A stretch of DNA of 64,000 bases from Mesocentrotus franciscanus (Eukaryota > Echinodermata > Echinoidea > Camarodonta > Strongylocentrotidae), in NCBI GenBank assembly GCA_037976565.1, contig CP137671.1, positions 20,031,910 through 20,095,909 of the forward strand. The letters run 5' to 3'. A program made the position numbers and the translations under genes. Below the pieces are notes generated by a model that searched no databases, had not been told where the DNA came from, and was given only the letters and a program-made list of their open reading frames with translations. Positions 11,574 to 23,167 of this stretch are shown here, in pieces (positions within the stretch are counted from its first letter, which is position 1; every line of letters starts with the position of its first letter).

Positions 11574-12245
11574 TTAACGCTTTGTTTCCATTACCTAATT
11601 GTAATACAAATGTACTCACTACTCTGATGTTCGTGCACTTACTGCTTAAAATGTAAGAAATTATAAAGAAGTTATCTGTTACACTGTATCCATATAAAAA
11701 TTATAATCTGCTGCTGATTATTAATGTTACAGTATGTCATTTGGGTGAAGGGTAGGATTTCATTATTGTATTACGTAGTAAATCTCTTCCGATTTGCATA
11801 TAATATAATAATATCCATGTCAATATATTTACCAAACTATTACAGTGTATTATTATTATTAATCCTCTTCTTGTATTATACAATATTGTTTAACTACATG
11901 TAATCTCTTAACGCTTTGTTTCCATTACCTAATTGTAATACAAATGTACTCGCTACTCTAATGTTCGTGTACTTACTGCTTAAAATGTAACAAATTATAA
12001 AGAAGTTATCTGTTACACTGTATCCATATAAAAATTATAATCTGCTGCTGATTATTAATGTTACAATATGTCATTTGGGTGAAGGGTAGGATTTCATTTT
12101 TGTATTACGTAGTAAATCTCTTTCGATTTGCATATAATATAATAATATCCATGTCAATATATTTACCAAACTATTACAGTGTATTATTATTATTAATCCT
12201 CTTCTTGTATTATACAAAATTGTTTAAGTACATGTAATCTCTTAA

Positions 12246-12772
12246 AGATACTATGTCCCTTTGCAGCCAAATCAAATTCTGTAGAACTTTGCAGGAATTA
12301 TGAATATGTCATGTATGTCCTATCTGTGAAATTTAAACGTTAGCAGTGTCCTAATATTCAAATTATGCAAGGAACCCGTTAAATTGCTAGACGTCACTGT
12401 CAGACACTATTGATTGACTGACTAGCTTTTTCATCTTTGGTAATAACATACTGTACATAAAATGAGCTGTAAAGGGTACATGAGCATTTGTCTACATCAA
12501 TAACCCACTTCTTGTAATGGCCAAAATTAAACTGATTGAATCTTTGCGCAGCATAAAACGTACGACCATTCGGTACAATGGTCTGAAAAATCAGACTATT
12601 ACTTACTGGCTCTATAGCTCCTAAGTCGATTGACAACTAATAGTCGTTATTTTCCCACTTAAAGACATTTTCAAGCCCCCTTTTTTAGGGAAGTTCTAAA
12701 TAAGTATTGTCTTTCAAATGCCGTTGGAATTTAACCTTTTCATTTTTGGCCTGCAAATGGGACATAGTACCT
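12246..12772 (-). mobile_element. TTAA-type MITE in array unit 4
   Basis: Same element, same insertion site and orientation as in unit 2. TTAA lies at 12242-12245 and 12773-12776. A small deletion near 12629 removes the start of the relic frame; a 78-codon remnant remains open (12400-12636). Confidence 0.9.
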
Positions 12773-13109
12773 TTAACGCTTTGTTTCCATTACCTAATTG
12801 TAATACAAATGTACTCACTACTCTGATGTTCGTGTACTTACTGCTTCAAATGTAACAAATTATAAAGAAGTTATCTGTTACACTGTATCCATATAAAAAT
12901 TATAATCTGCTGCTGATTATTAATGTTACAATATGTCATTTGGGTGAAGGGTAAGATTTCATTTTTGTATTACGTAGTAAACCTCTTTCGATTTGCATAT
13001 AATATAATAATATCCATGTCAATATATTTACCAAACTATTACAGTGTATTATTATTATTAATCCTCTTCTTGTATTATACAAAATTGTTTAAGTACATGT
13101 AATCTTTAA

Positions 13110-13645
13110 AGATACTATGTCCTTTTGCAGCCAAATTCAAATTCTGTAGAACTTTGCAGGAATTATGAATATGTCATGTATGTCCTATCTGTGAAATTTA
13201 AACGTTAGCAGTGTCCCAATATTCAAATTATGCAAGGAACCCGTTAAATTGCTAGACGTCACTGTCAGACACTAGTGATTGACTGACTAGCTTTTTCATC
13301 TTTGGTAATAACATACTGTACATAAAATGAGCTGTAAAGGGTACATGAGCATTTATCTACATCAATAACCCACTTCTTGTAATGGCCAAAATTAAACTGA
13401 TTGAATCTTTGCGCAGCATAAAACGTACGACCATTCGGTACAATGGTCTGAAAAATCAGACTATTACTTACTGGCTCTATAGCTCCTAAGTCGATTGTAC
13501 AACTAATAGTCGTTATTTTCCCACTTAAAGACATTTTCAAGCCCCCTACCTTTTTTTAGGGAAGTTCTAAATAAGTATTGACTATCAAATGCCGTTGGAA
13601 TTTAACCTTTTCATTTTTTTGGCCTGCAATTGGGACATAGTACCT
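13110..13645 (-). mobile_element. TTAA-type MITE in array unit 5, with intact relic frame
   Basis: TTAA flanks at 13106-13109 and 13646-13649. This is the only copy whose internal frame is open throughout: 91 codons, 13265-13540 on the minus strand, starting MKMSLSGKI and including FNQFNFGHYKKWVIDVD. I do not recognise the protein. Other copies break the frame at T/A runs, so it is probably not expressed as protein. Confidence 0.85.
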
Positions 13646-14202
13646 TTAACGCTTTGTTTCCATTACCTAATTGTAATACAAATGTACTCACTACTCTGAT
13701 GTTCGTGTACTTACTGCTTCAAATGTAACAAATTATAAAGAAGTTATCTGTTACACTGTATCCATATAAAAATTATAATCTGCTGCTGATTATTAATGTT
13801 ACAATATGTCATTTGGGTGAAGGGTAGGATTTCATTTTTGTATTACGTAGTAAACCTCTTTCGATTTGCATATAATATAATAATATCCATGTCAATATAT
13901 TTACCAAACGTTGCTAATGAGATAACAGTATAAGTGTTCTCACGAATTCATGTACTCATATCGTACAATATTATACCTTGGGCTTAAATGATACTTCTGT
14001 TTTATGTCTTATTTTCAATTGACTATCAGTGTATATGATTGTTGATACTTTGTACAGTTACCCTACTCGAGTATGATAATGTGATAGTAATCATTATAGG
14101 TACACTTCAATTGTATGCTGGGAGGAGTCATGAATGCATTTATTTCTTTAACTGTTTTCAAGTCTCAAAGGTAGCTCGTATCTATGATGGGCAATGTCTT
14201 AC

Positions 14203-14887
14203 ACAATTCGTCGCCCCGCTGGCACAAGGGCGTTAGCGCGAGCGACTCGAAAACTACTTTTCGAATTTTTCGCATTTAAAGAGAAGGTTGAGTTCTGGGA
14301 AGAGGTGAAAAATAATTTGTGAACGTTATCATTGTTATTATGCAAGTGTGGAAGAACATCAGATTAAAAATGTTCCCTGAAAAGCATGGCTCTTCAAATG
14401 CATTAATATTCTGAATATGGCATGAAACAGCATAAAAATCGGGACGGATTTTTTCGCCACATGTTCGTGTAGTCCCATATACAATTTCTGTGTACAGTGC
14501 TTGTAACTTTACCAAGACTGTGCCGAATTTCTTATCATATTGATGTTTCCAGAACCTTGCACTACAGACCAATACTTATATGCTAGATGATCAACCTTTT
14601 CTGATCGATTCCACACTGTTCCTTTCACAATGCAATCGCATGACCAGAACTCAACTTTATCTTTAAAGATTTGTTTTATATTTAAACTGCTTTCCGTCCC
14701 GAAAATTGGTTTAAAACTTAAAAGACTAAAAAAATGTAATCAGAACACGGCCACACATTTTTTCCGGAAATAAGTCACGTTTTATAAAAGTTTGAGGCGA
14801 TTTTATAGTGCTAACGCCCTTCTGCTTAGCGCTTCATTTTTGACCTGAAATTCGAGCTAACGCCCTTCTGCCAGCCGGGCGACGAAT
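14203..14887. mobile_element. Long MITE or foldback element, GC-rich ends
   Basis: ATTCGTCGCCCCGCTGGC near 14205 pairs with GCCAGCCGGGCGACGAAT ending at 14887, and GGGCGTTAGC pairs with GCTAACGCCC inside it. The ~640 bp between is AT-rich with no coding signal. A target duplication is not certain. Confidence 0.6.
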
Positions 14888-14889
14888 TA

Positions 14890-16415
14890 TTAATAGTAAA
14901 TCATTTGTGTTATGTCATATTTGATGATATCCCCCATTTTATTGTGACAAATGGGGCACTTTTCATGTATATGAATAGTACAATGAATCATGAATAAAGC
15001 AAGTCGATGATTATTAAGGTTACCAGAGTTTTATTATTTTATTTTCATTGATTGTCTTGTATGTTTGTATACGTATTTATATGGAAAGGGCATTTCCAAT
15101 GCTGGATTTATTGAAATATGATTTAATAAACAAATATATTATAAATAGAGGAAGGAAATAGAAGATGATGATTAATTTTATAATTACTATAATTGGTATT
15201 ATTTTTTTTAATCAATATTTGTTTCAACATTATCATCATCATCATCTTCATTATAATTCTTTATTCAGCAAAAACTAAATCATGAAACCAGTGAATATAA
15301 AACAATAATAAATTTTGAAAGGATTTACATGGATGCTGGGGAAAAGAAAGCGATTTTTAAACTAAATAGATATAACCGCCTTTTGTTCCTATCCGTGTTA
15401 CTTGGCATATGATATGGCGTAAAATAATGAGATTCAATATAAAATGCGTTTTTAGTATAATTTAATGGCTTAAAAACATTGGTGTTTACCTTAAGATCGG
15501 AAAAGAAAGGAATGACACAAGATTGAAGAAGCATTGCGTATATGCATATAGGCCTATCTCTAGAGGAAAAAAGAAAATGTTAATACATATTGTTACTGAA
15601 GCCCGACATTTGAACATAATCATGGATTTAAAGAGGACGCTGTGTAACTGGGTACAAGGGCGGCAACAAATCGGGGCTGACTTGAATTTAAAAGAAAATA
15701 CAATGTACGATATAAGGTCACTAAATATGCATTATAATTTTTGGGATAGGTAGATATTGGGAGCTGACTTGGAAAAATGTATAAATCAAAATATAATAAT
15801 GGGTTTTGTTTTTTATTCAGTAAGAAATAAGAATATCATCGAGGGAAATTGACTTTCAAGTATATTGATAGTATATCGTGACATTGATAAGTTGCGAATT
15901 ATGAAAAACATAAATACATGTCATGATCCTGCATTTCCAATAAAAGAACAGTTATTTCATTAAAAACGAGGTCTCGTCGTTTTGAAAGCCAGGTACTAAG
16001 AGATAATGGCACAACATCAGTCTTCAGATCAATGTTAGAGTATCCCAACAACAGAAATATGTGTGGATGGCAGAACAATGGAGCCCTTGGGTGCGAGATT
16101 TTAGATTTTCAATTTTTAAATTACATAATGTCAGAATATCATTGTATAATATGAATAGCGGACTGAGCAGCTTCACATTTCATGAGGCCTTCAAGGCTGA
16201 CAACAAAACCAAGGAAAAGATAGTGACGCATAGGAGAAAAAATGGTGTACCAGTTTACGTTTGGGAGGCGTATACTAATATTCCCTATTTTAAGTTGTGG
16301 GAGAAAAAAATCACAGAAAAGGAAATTTGATAGATAGCAAGGAAACAGTTAAAAACGGTAATGTTAACACAGATATTCCTACTATATGCTATATGATTAG
16401 TAATGTCATAGAACA
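14890..16415. other. No gene recognised
   Basis: AT-rich DNA with an imperfect (ATC)n run near 15230-15250. An 89-codon frame at 16061-16330 has no recognisable domain and no splice context. Confidence 0.4.
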
Positions 16416-16434
16416 CACACACACACACACACAC

Positions 16435-16482
<48 letters not shown>
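16416..16482. repeat. Microsatellite (CA)n followed by (TA)n
   Basis: About 11 CA units run into about 18 TA units. The short frames that cross it are artefacts. Confidence 0.95.
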
Positions 16483-16484
<2 letters not shown>

Positions 16485-16960
16485 TTTTTTCATTTAAACA
16501 TCTATTGCGTACTAGAATTTAGAACGAAATTGTCCGCTTTCAAAAAATGAAAAAAAATGAAAAAAGGAGGAATTCGATTTCTTACAAAAGAATCGAGAAG
16601 TTGTGCCAAAATGACATCACCCACCGTGACCGACTCATCAATAGGAGTAGCTCCATATCAATAGATTTGTTTATGGTTTTGCATCTTCCATATTCTTTGT
16701 GCGAATTTTCTCGGTTTTCCCCCCAGTTCCCCGTTTTCTCTTTCTTTTTTCTGTTCCCAGCTCACTTGACGCTAATTTCCCCTTAAAGTTCGTTGCCATC
16801 CATATTGACGGAATCTACCGGTATACAGTCAGCCTAAACCAGTTGGAGTCAGTAAGATTTGGTAGCTGTTTATCCATCACTGAGTAAAACCCATAAAACG
16901 AAAAGCTTATACATACCAAAAGCTTAACAAAACGGCAAGGGTGGGTGTGGTGGTTGCAGC

Positions 16961-17213
16961 CAGGCACGGATCCACAGGGGGCGATGGTCCCGGCCCCCTG
17001 GACGAAAACAGGTTTTTTTAAAAAGATGGTAACGTTAATTTTACCTTTTTAAAACAAAAATTAAAATGCCCCCGGTTTTTTTTTGCTCAAGTGGGGGGAT
17101 GGGTGTTGAGAAAAAAAGGTAGTGCTCACTCCCCCCTCCCCTCCATTGAGCCAAACAAAAATTAAAAAAGATAAAGATTTGGCCCCCTTTGCCGCCGGAT
17201 GGATCCGCCCCTG
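16961..17213. mobile_element. hAT-like MITE, 253 bp
   Basis: The ends are CAGGCACGGATCCA and TGGATCCGCCCCTG, imperfect inverted repeats with the CAG...CTG termini of hAT elements. A perfect 8-bp target duplication, GTTGCAGC, lies at 16953-16960 and 17214-17221. The interior is G/C-run rich and non-coding. Confidence 0.85.
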
Positions 17214-17587
17214 GTTGCAGCTCCCCCTTCCCGCCCTAAAGTTTTGAAATATGCTTTATCAACATTATCAACATTTAGGCAAACATCACGCTTATATTTT
17301 GGCAGCGAGATTGGTGCACGACTTTGCAAGTCTGTATGTTATAAATCATATGGGTTTTACAGATGTTTAAATAAAAGTCTTACCACATGAAAAAAATAAA
17401 ATCGTCTCGATTGCAAAGTTTATAACCTCAAACATTATTGATATTCAGGCAAAAGTTGTTAGCTCCCTTGCGAAAAATGTGCCTGTAAACCTGTATGATT
17501 CTGGACAAATCTAAATAATGTTATCCCGTATGTTGCAAGCACAAACCATTGTCGTTGTGCGTAACAGTGTCTGCAAAATAAGACTAC

Positions 17588-17630
<43 letters not shown>
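17588..17630. repeat. Microsatellite (AAT)n
   Basis: About 14 AAT units. Confidence 0.95.
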
Positions 17631-17631
17631 G

Positions 17632-17840
17632 TGGGTTCTTGTATAGCGCTCATGTCTGTCATACGTGACACTCCTGGCGCTCTCAATTATTACCCTGGCT
17701 TTAGCACGGCTGCCATACGGCGCTCTAGCATTTCAAGGAATTAATTCCTGCCAGGTACCCATTTACATCACCTGGGTTGAGTGGGGCAAATGTAGATCAA
17801 TGTCTTGCCAAAGGACAATAGGCACAGTACTTTAGCTGCT
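17632..17840. repeat. Dispersed SINE/LINE-tail-like repeat
   Basis: The segment contains CTGCCAGGTACCCATTTAC, then CACCTGGGTTGAGTG, a combination I associate with dispersed repeats in many marine invertebrates. It follows directly on the (AAT)n run, as is usual for SINE or LINE insertions. The family name is unknown to me. Confidence 0.45.
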
Positions 17841-18428
17841 GTTTTACACAGCTAGAGACTGACAAATCTTAGCTCTGCTCAAGGCTGTAGGAATTGTGGT
17901 AGAAAGTCAAATTAGAGTATGTGCTTGCTGACTATATGCTACAGACCTCACCACCGTTTTTAGTATTGTTACAGAAATTGGAAGTTCCCAAATTTAAAGG
18001 GAGGTCTGAATTGGGAGACTAGCCCCAATCTGGGCTGGGGTTTTGATTGTGTAGAAAGTTTGGAGTTGAGGTAGTTTTGATGTCAGACCTGTTTTAGTAG
18101 TGCGGGGAAGATGTTGCTCGGGAGTTTCCAAGGGGCAAAAACCAATATTTTGTGAGTTAAATGTAGCTGTCATTAGGTTGTGGCAAGATTTAGAGGTGTA
18201 GGTCGTAAATAATGTAAATATATTGGGTCTCACCTCATTTTTCTTGTAAATAAACATCATATTCATTGTTCGATAACTCCTTTCTCAGAGACTGTAATTT
18301 GTACAGAGATTTAATGTGTGTGTGACTTGGCCATTGCGCGAGCATTAATTTAGGCTAAATTATCTATACCCTAGAGCCTTTAAATTATCCCTTTCTTATA
18401 AAAGAATTCCCAAAGTTATAACAGTATA

Positions 18429-19742
18429 TCAAGTCAAGTCAAGTTTATTTTGTTTCACATTTCACAAAAAATAGAATTCACATAAATTAGAACATAATAT
18501 GAAATATACTAAAAGTATCACATTATATAGTCAATTCTTTGTAAAGACGTCGAAATTAATTGTATTGAATAGTAGGTTATACAGGGTGAAATGTGGGGAA
18601 CCTATTAAAAAGCTCAGCTTGTAGATTATAGGTTCCCCTAAATAAAGCTAACATTTGATTGAAGTGGTTTCAATGGTGAAGGACGTAACAATAATAATAG
18701 GTGGGCAAAAAGGCCTTTACATATTTAAGATGATGTACAAAGTGAAACAAGCAAAAATAGCAGAAGCAGCAAACAAATTAATTTGTTACCAGAGAAATGT
18801 CATGTTAGTCACTTAAAGATATTGAGGTCATTGATCAAGGTCATTGATCGAGGTCACTCGAGCGAGGCGGTAGACATGAACAATCATGATAATGTTCAAT
18901 AGTATGTAGGCCGTGGCCTAGACACAATCTACAGTCTCCAACATGCTTTCAAATTCATGCACGTCCGCTCCAAATATCATGAGTACTTTAATTACAATGT
19001 GGCATATGAATTTAAAAAGGACTGTCTAAGCTTACGCTTGAAGCAATTCAACGACGGGGATTCTATTATCTCCTTGTTCAGCGCGTTCCAAAATGTTGGT
19101 CCTGCATGGATTATTAGGGAGTTTTCGCACGGCGACGCAAGTGCTGACTAGGGGTATTTAAATGAGCTGTGACCGTTCGTACTCTGGCTACCGTCGCGAT
19201 CTAATTTTGCAGTTTTTCCGCGCTTGCGTGACGTCAGCCCATTTGCATGCGAGCCTCGCCGTCACAGTTAACAAGCGCTCTGCTTGGCTGATCACGCCAC
19301 CCCGTACTAGCCCGACTCCCGGCGCTAATTCGGCTGAATACCGTCGTAGGTTTGGACGCTACGCGGATTTTCGCTCTGAGTGGGACCCCCCGCTAAGATT
19401 AGCGTTGTAATGCAAATTAGATCGCGACGGTAGCCAATATGGAGACGGTCACAGCTCATTTAAATACCCCGTAGTCAGCACTTGCGTCGCCGTGCGAAAA
19501 CTCCCTATTGTTTTGTGTGCAAATACAGTGCGGACGCGAAAAAGGGGAAAATGATCATTTTGTCTGGTGGGATATGAGTGGACGGCATTGTTTTTTATGA
19601 ACATGGGAGTAAAGACACTGGGTAAATCACCTTTGTTTAGCTGGCACATGAAGATGCCAAGACAATAATAGTACAAATCAGGTATTTTCAGTATGTTGTC
19701 AGTACGAAAAAAATCCATCAGTATGCGAGCGATATTCAGCAA
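18429..19742 (-). pseudogene. LINE 3' end, split by a MITE
   Basis: On the minus strand the frame at 19449-19742 reads YYYCLGIFM, then LPSVF and VHSYPTRQ, a pattern of CR1/Jockey-like ORF2 C-termini. It stops inside an inserted element (19116-19506). Beyond the insertion the frame resumes as AGPTFWNALN, then LNCFKRKLRQSFLNSY, and ends with a stop near 18992. The 3' tail runs down to short CAAGT repeats at 18429. The coding part is 5'-truncated. Confidence 0.85.
19116..19506. mobile_element. 391-bp MITE with ATT target duplication
   Basis: Near-perfect inverted repeats about 110 bp long begin AGGGAGTTTTCGCACGGCG on both strands. ATT flanks both ends (19113-19115 and 19507-19509). Removing the element and one ATT restores an in-frame LINE sequence reading HKTIIHAGP, which confirms both the boundaries and the 3-bp duplication. 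Confidence 0.9.
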
Positions 19743-19882
19743 AGTTAATTGTTCGTATTGATCTTTTTTTAATAATGAAAATTTTATATATACCCGGTTG
19801 CTCTATGAAGTTGACAGCCCTACGAGAGCTGGGGTAGGACCAACGAAAATTGACATTCACGATGCCCGTTTTTATTTATTCT

Positions 19883-21484
19883 GTGGGCTACTACGCGTGA
19901 CGTCATATTTATCCCCTGCGCATGCGCGAGCTTCTGGACCCACGTTCCCTTCCAAATCACACGACGGGAGTCGGGGGCAATTTCCGTGAATCCCCGTCGT
20001 CGTGAAAACGTCAAAGTGAGTGCAGTTTCATCGGTATCCCTGATTAAACTTCCAGACGACTCGGTATAAAATAGGTATTTTCTTTTTAATTCTTATATAA
20101 AGTCAGTGTTGTAATTTCATCTTCTGCTATATTTTGTTATTTTTTTTTATCATTCTATCATTTTCTTTTTCTGTTTTTCCATCTTTCATCTTCTTTCCTT
20201 TCTTTGAATTTTCTATTATTTATCAATTTCTCTTTCTGTCTATTCTTCGTTTATCATTCTATCAATTTTGTCTTGCTATCTTTCGTCACGTTATTCTTTG
20301 TTTTCCTTCCATCATTTTCTCTTTATGTTTTTCTTATGTTATGTGTTGTTTTTCTATCTGTCATCTTCTCTTCTATCTTTCCATTATCTATTTTTAATCA
20401 TTTTCTCTATCTGTCTTTTCTTATGTTGTTCTTTTTTATATTCTATCATCTCTTATGTTATTGTTTGTTGATATCATTCTATCATTTTTCCTTTCTATCT
20501 TTCCTATCATGTTATTCTTTGTTTCTTCTTCTATCAACTTTTCTTATGTTATTCTTTGTTTGTATTATTCTATTATTTCCTCTTCCTTTCTTTCCTTACG
20601 CTACCCTTTGTTTCTTACTTCTATCACATTATTTTATGTTATACTTTGTTTTTATCATTCTACTCATTTTCTCTTTCTGTCTTTCATTATGTTATTCTTT
20701 GTTTCTTTCTTTTATCACCTTCCCTCATGTTATCTTTGTTTTTATCATTCTATCATTTTTTTCTTTCTATCTTTCCTTATGTTATTCTTTGTTTCTCTCT
20801 TCTATCATCTTTTCTTATGTTATTCTTTGTTTTTATCATTCTATCACTTCCTCTTTCTATCTTTCCTTATGTTATTGTTTGTTTCTTCCTTCTATCTCCT
20901 TATCTTATGTTATTCTTTGTTTTTATCATTCTATCCTTTTCTTTTCCTGTCTTTCCTTATGGTATTCTTTGTTTCTTCCTTCTAGCACCTTCTCTTATGT
21001 TATTCTTTGTTTTTATCATTCTATACTTTTCTCTTTCTGTCTTTCCTTATGGTATTCTTTGTTTCTTTCTTCTAGCACATTCTCTTATGTTATCCCATGT
21101 TTTATCATTCTATCAATTTCTCTTTCTGTCTTTATTTCTTCCTTCTATCACCTTCTCTTATGTTATTCTTTGTTTTTATTATTTCCTCTTGTTATCCTTT
21201 CTTTATTCTTCTATCACCTTTTCTTATGTTATTTTTTTGTTTTATCATTCTAACTTTCTATTTCTGTCATCCTTATGTTATTCTTCGTATCAGAGTTTCG
21301 CGCACTGTGAATTTAGTACCTGATTTAATCACCTGGTCTCAAAATTGGTCACGTGACCGACGAAAGCATCGTCGTGAAAAATCGAAAGCACTGCCGCGAA
21401 GGGAACGGACGTGAGCTGCGCAACGTCTCCACGCTCCAGTACCTCGTAGTAGCCGACGTCCGGTGCCTAAATCGAAAGCTCGCT
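19883..21484 (+). mobile_element. Minisatellite-core element, copy 1
   Basis: From left to right: a GC-rich block at 19883-20043 (starting GTGGGCTACTACGCGTGACG), a T/C-rich tandem array at about 20130-21285, a second GC-rich block at 21290-21460, and a terminal repeat ending GCCTAAATCGAAAGCTCGCT. The order is the reverse complement of the complete copy at 22112-23167. The outermost ~28 bp of the left terminal repeat are missing. The long open frames in the array (up to 349 codons) are low-complexity artefacts. Confidence 0.8.
20130..21285. repeat. T/C-rich minisatellite inside copy 1
   Basis: Repeats of TTATGTTATTCTTTGTTT and ATCATTCTATCA words alternate, giving a compound unit of roughly 120 bp. 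The left part is the more diverged. Confidence 0.9.
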
Positions 21485-21548
21485 ATTTATAATGTCTGGG
21501 ACGGCAAATTACCATTAAGTTGGATCAGATTCCCACATGCCTGAGCCC

Positions 21549-21570
21549 CCCTCTCTCTCTCTCTCTCTCT
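21549..21570. repeat. Microsatellite (CT)n
   Basis: A short CT run lies in the spacer between the two inverted elements. An ATT/ATC-rich stretch follows at 21736-21830. No gene is seen in the spacer 21485-22111. Confidence 0.8.
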
Positions 21571-22111
21571 CATTCATTTACTGTTTATAACGTTCGTGGA
21601 TGGAGATTCGTCTTGAATGCATGCATTATAAAGAGGAAAATATATATATATTATCAAAACACAAAGGAAAAACATATACATAGTAAGGGATATCACACGA
21701 GGGTATAAACATTAACAATTGTTTAAAAACAGATTATATTATTATTATCATTATTATTATCATTATTATTATCATAATAATGGTTACTATAATTATTATC
21801 ATGAATACTATCATTATTGTTAGCATTATTGTTACAAACATCATTGGTAACAAAAGTCTTAATAACCGTTTTAATTCTCCACAAAATTAAAGCTTATCAA
21901 TCTCCGGAGATATAAAATACCGGCTTGGTTACTTAATTACACACATTTTACATTTTGAGTGTTCAATTTCACAAGCTCACTCAGGGCTCTTTCAGCCCTG
22001 AAAGATATGCACTGTACCCCAGTTGGCAGACAAAAAAATCCGCATCACCCCACTCTTACATGCAGGCCCTGCTGAACGTTTTTAGAAGTGGGTGTGGGAG
22101 GCTTAAGTATT

Positions 22112-23167
22112 AGCGAGCTTTCGATTTAGGCACCCGACGTGGGCTACTACGAGTTACTGGAGCGTGGAGACGTTGCGCAGCTCACGTCCGTTCCCTTCGC
22201 GGAAGTGCTTTCGATTTTTCACGACGGGGCTTTCGTCGGTCACGTGACCAATTTTTGAGATCAGGTGACTAAGTCAGGTACTAAATTCACAGTGCGCGAA
22301 AATCTGATACGAAGAATAACATAAGGATGAGAGAAAGAGATAGAATGATAAAAATAAAGAATAACATAAGAGAAGGTGATAGAAGGAAGAAACAAAGAAT
22401 AACATAAGGAAAGACAGAAAGAGAAAGTGATAGAATGATAAAAATAAAGAATAACGTAAGAGAAGGTGATAGAAGGAAGAAACAAAGAATAACATAAGGA
22501 AAGACAGAAAGAGAAAGTGATAGAATGATAAAAATAAAGAATAACATAAGAGAAAGTGATAGAAGGAAGAAACAAAGAAAAACATAAGGAAAGACAGAAA
22601 GAGAAAGTGATAGAATGTTAAAAATAAAGAATAACATAAGAGAAGGTGATAGAAGGAAGAAACAAAGAATAACATAAGGAAAGACAGAAAGAGAAAGTGA
22701 TAGAATGATAAAAATAAAGAATAACATAAGAGAAAGTGATAGAAGGAAGAAACAAAGAAAAACATAAGGAAAGACAGAAAGAGAAAGTGATAGAATGTTA
22801 AAAACATAGAATAACATTAGAGAAGGTGATAGAAGGAAGAAACACAGAATAACATAAGGAAAGAGAATGTGATAGAATGATAAAAACAAAGACTAACATG
22901 AGAGAAAGTGATAGAAGGAAGAAACAAAGAAAAACATAAGGAAATTAAGACAGAAAGAAAAAATGATAGAATGATAACAACAGGGATACCGAGGAAACTG
23001 CACCCACGTTGCCGTTTTCACGACGACGGGGATTCACGGAAATTGCCCCCGACTCCCGTCGTGTGATTTGGAAGGGAACGTGGGCCCAGAAGCTCGCACA
23101 TGCGTAGTTGATAAATATGACGTCACGCGTCGTAGCCCACGTCGGGTGCCTAAATCGAAAGCTCGCT
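22112..23167 (-). mobile_element. Minisatellite-core element, copy 2 (complete)
   Basis: Terminal inverted repeats AGCGAGCTTTCGATTTAGGC and GCCTAAATCGAAAGCTCGCT extend inward through CCGACGTGGGCTAC. ATT flanks both ends (22109-22111 and 23168-23170). Between the GC-rich blocks lies an A/G-rich tandem array (22318-22980), the reverse complement of that in copy 1. It has no transposase frame, so it is non-autonomous. Confidence 0.85.

Larger units (their letters stand above)
10642..13909. repeat. Tandem array of a ~340-bp unit, five copies
   Basis: Units start with AATCCTCTTCTTGTATTATA at 10642, 10993, 11861, 12195 and 13060 and run to ACCAAAC at the end. Units 1 and 3 are 351 and 334 bp. Units 2, 4 and 5 are about 850-868 bp because each holds the TTAA MITE at the same spot (after GTAATCT). 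Unit boundaries carry a variable (TTA)n run. Confidence 0.9.

Noticed and set aside
10642..13909. CRISPR-like array
   Set aside because: Units are 340 bp or more and contiguous, with a transposon inside some; the setting is eukaryotic.
20134..21414. Several long plus-strand open frames (up to 349 codons) rich in Phe, Leu, Ser
   Set aside because: They lie in a T/C-rich minisatellite open in all three frames and have no domain; this is a composition effect.
22261..22889. Three overlapping minus-strand frames resembling membrane proteins
   Set aside because: Reverse-complement version of the same minisatellite; the apparent hydrophobicity comes from TTT/CTT codons.
19883..23167. One giant hairpin transposon of 3.3 kb
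   Set aside because: The right half alone has complete terminal repeats and an ATT duplication, so two separate inverted copies explain it better.
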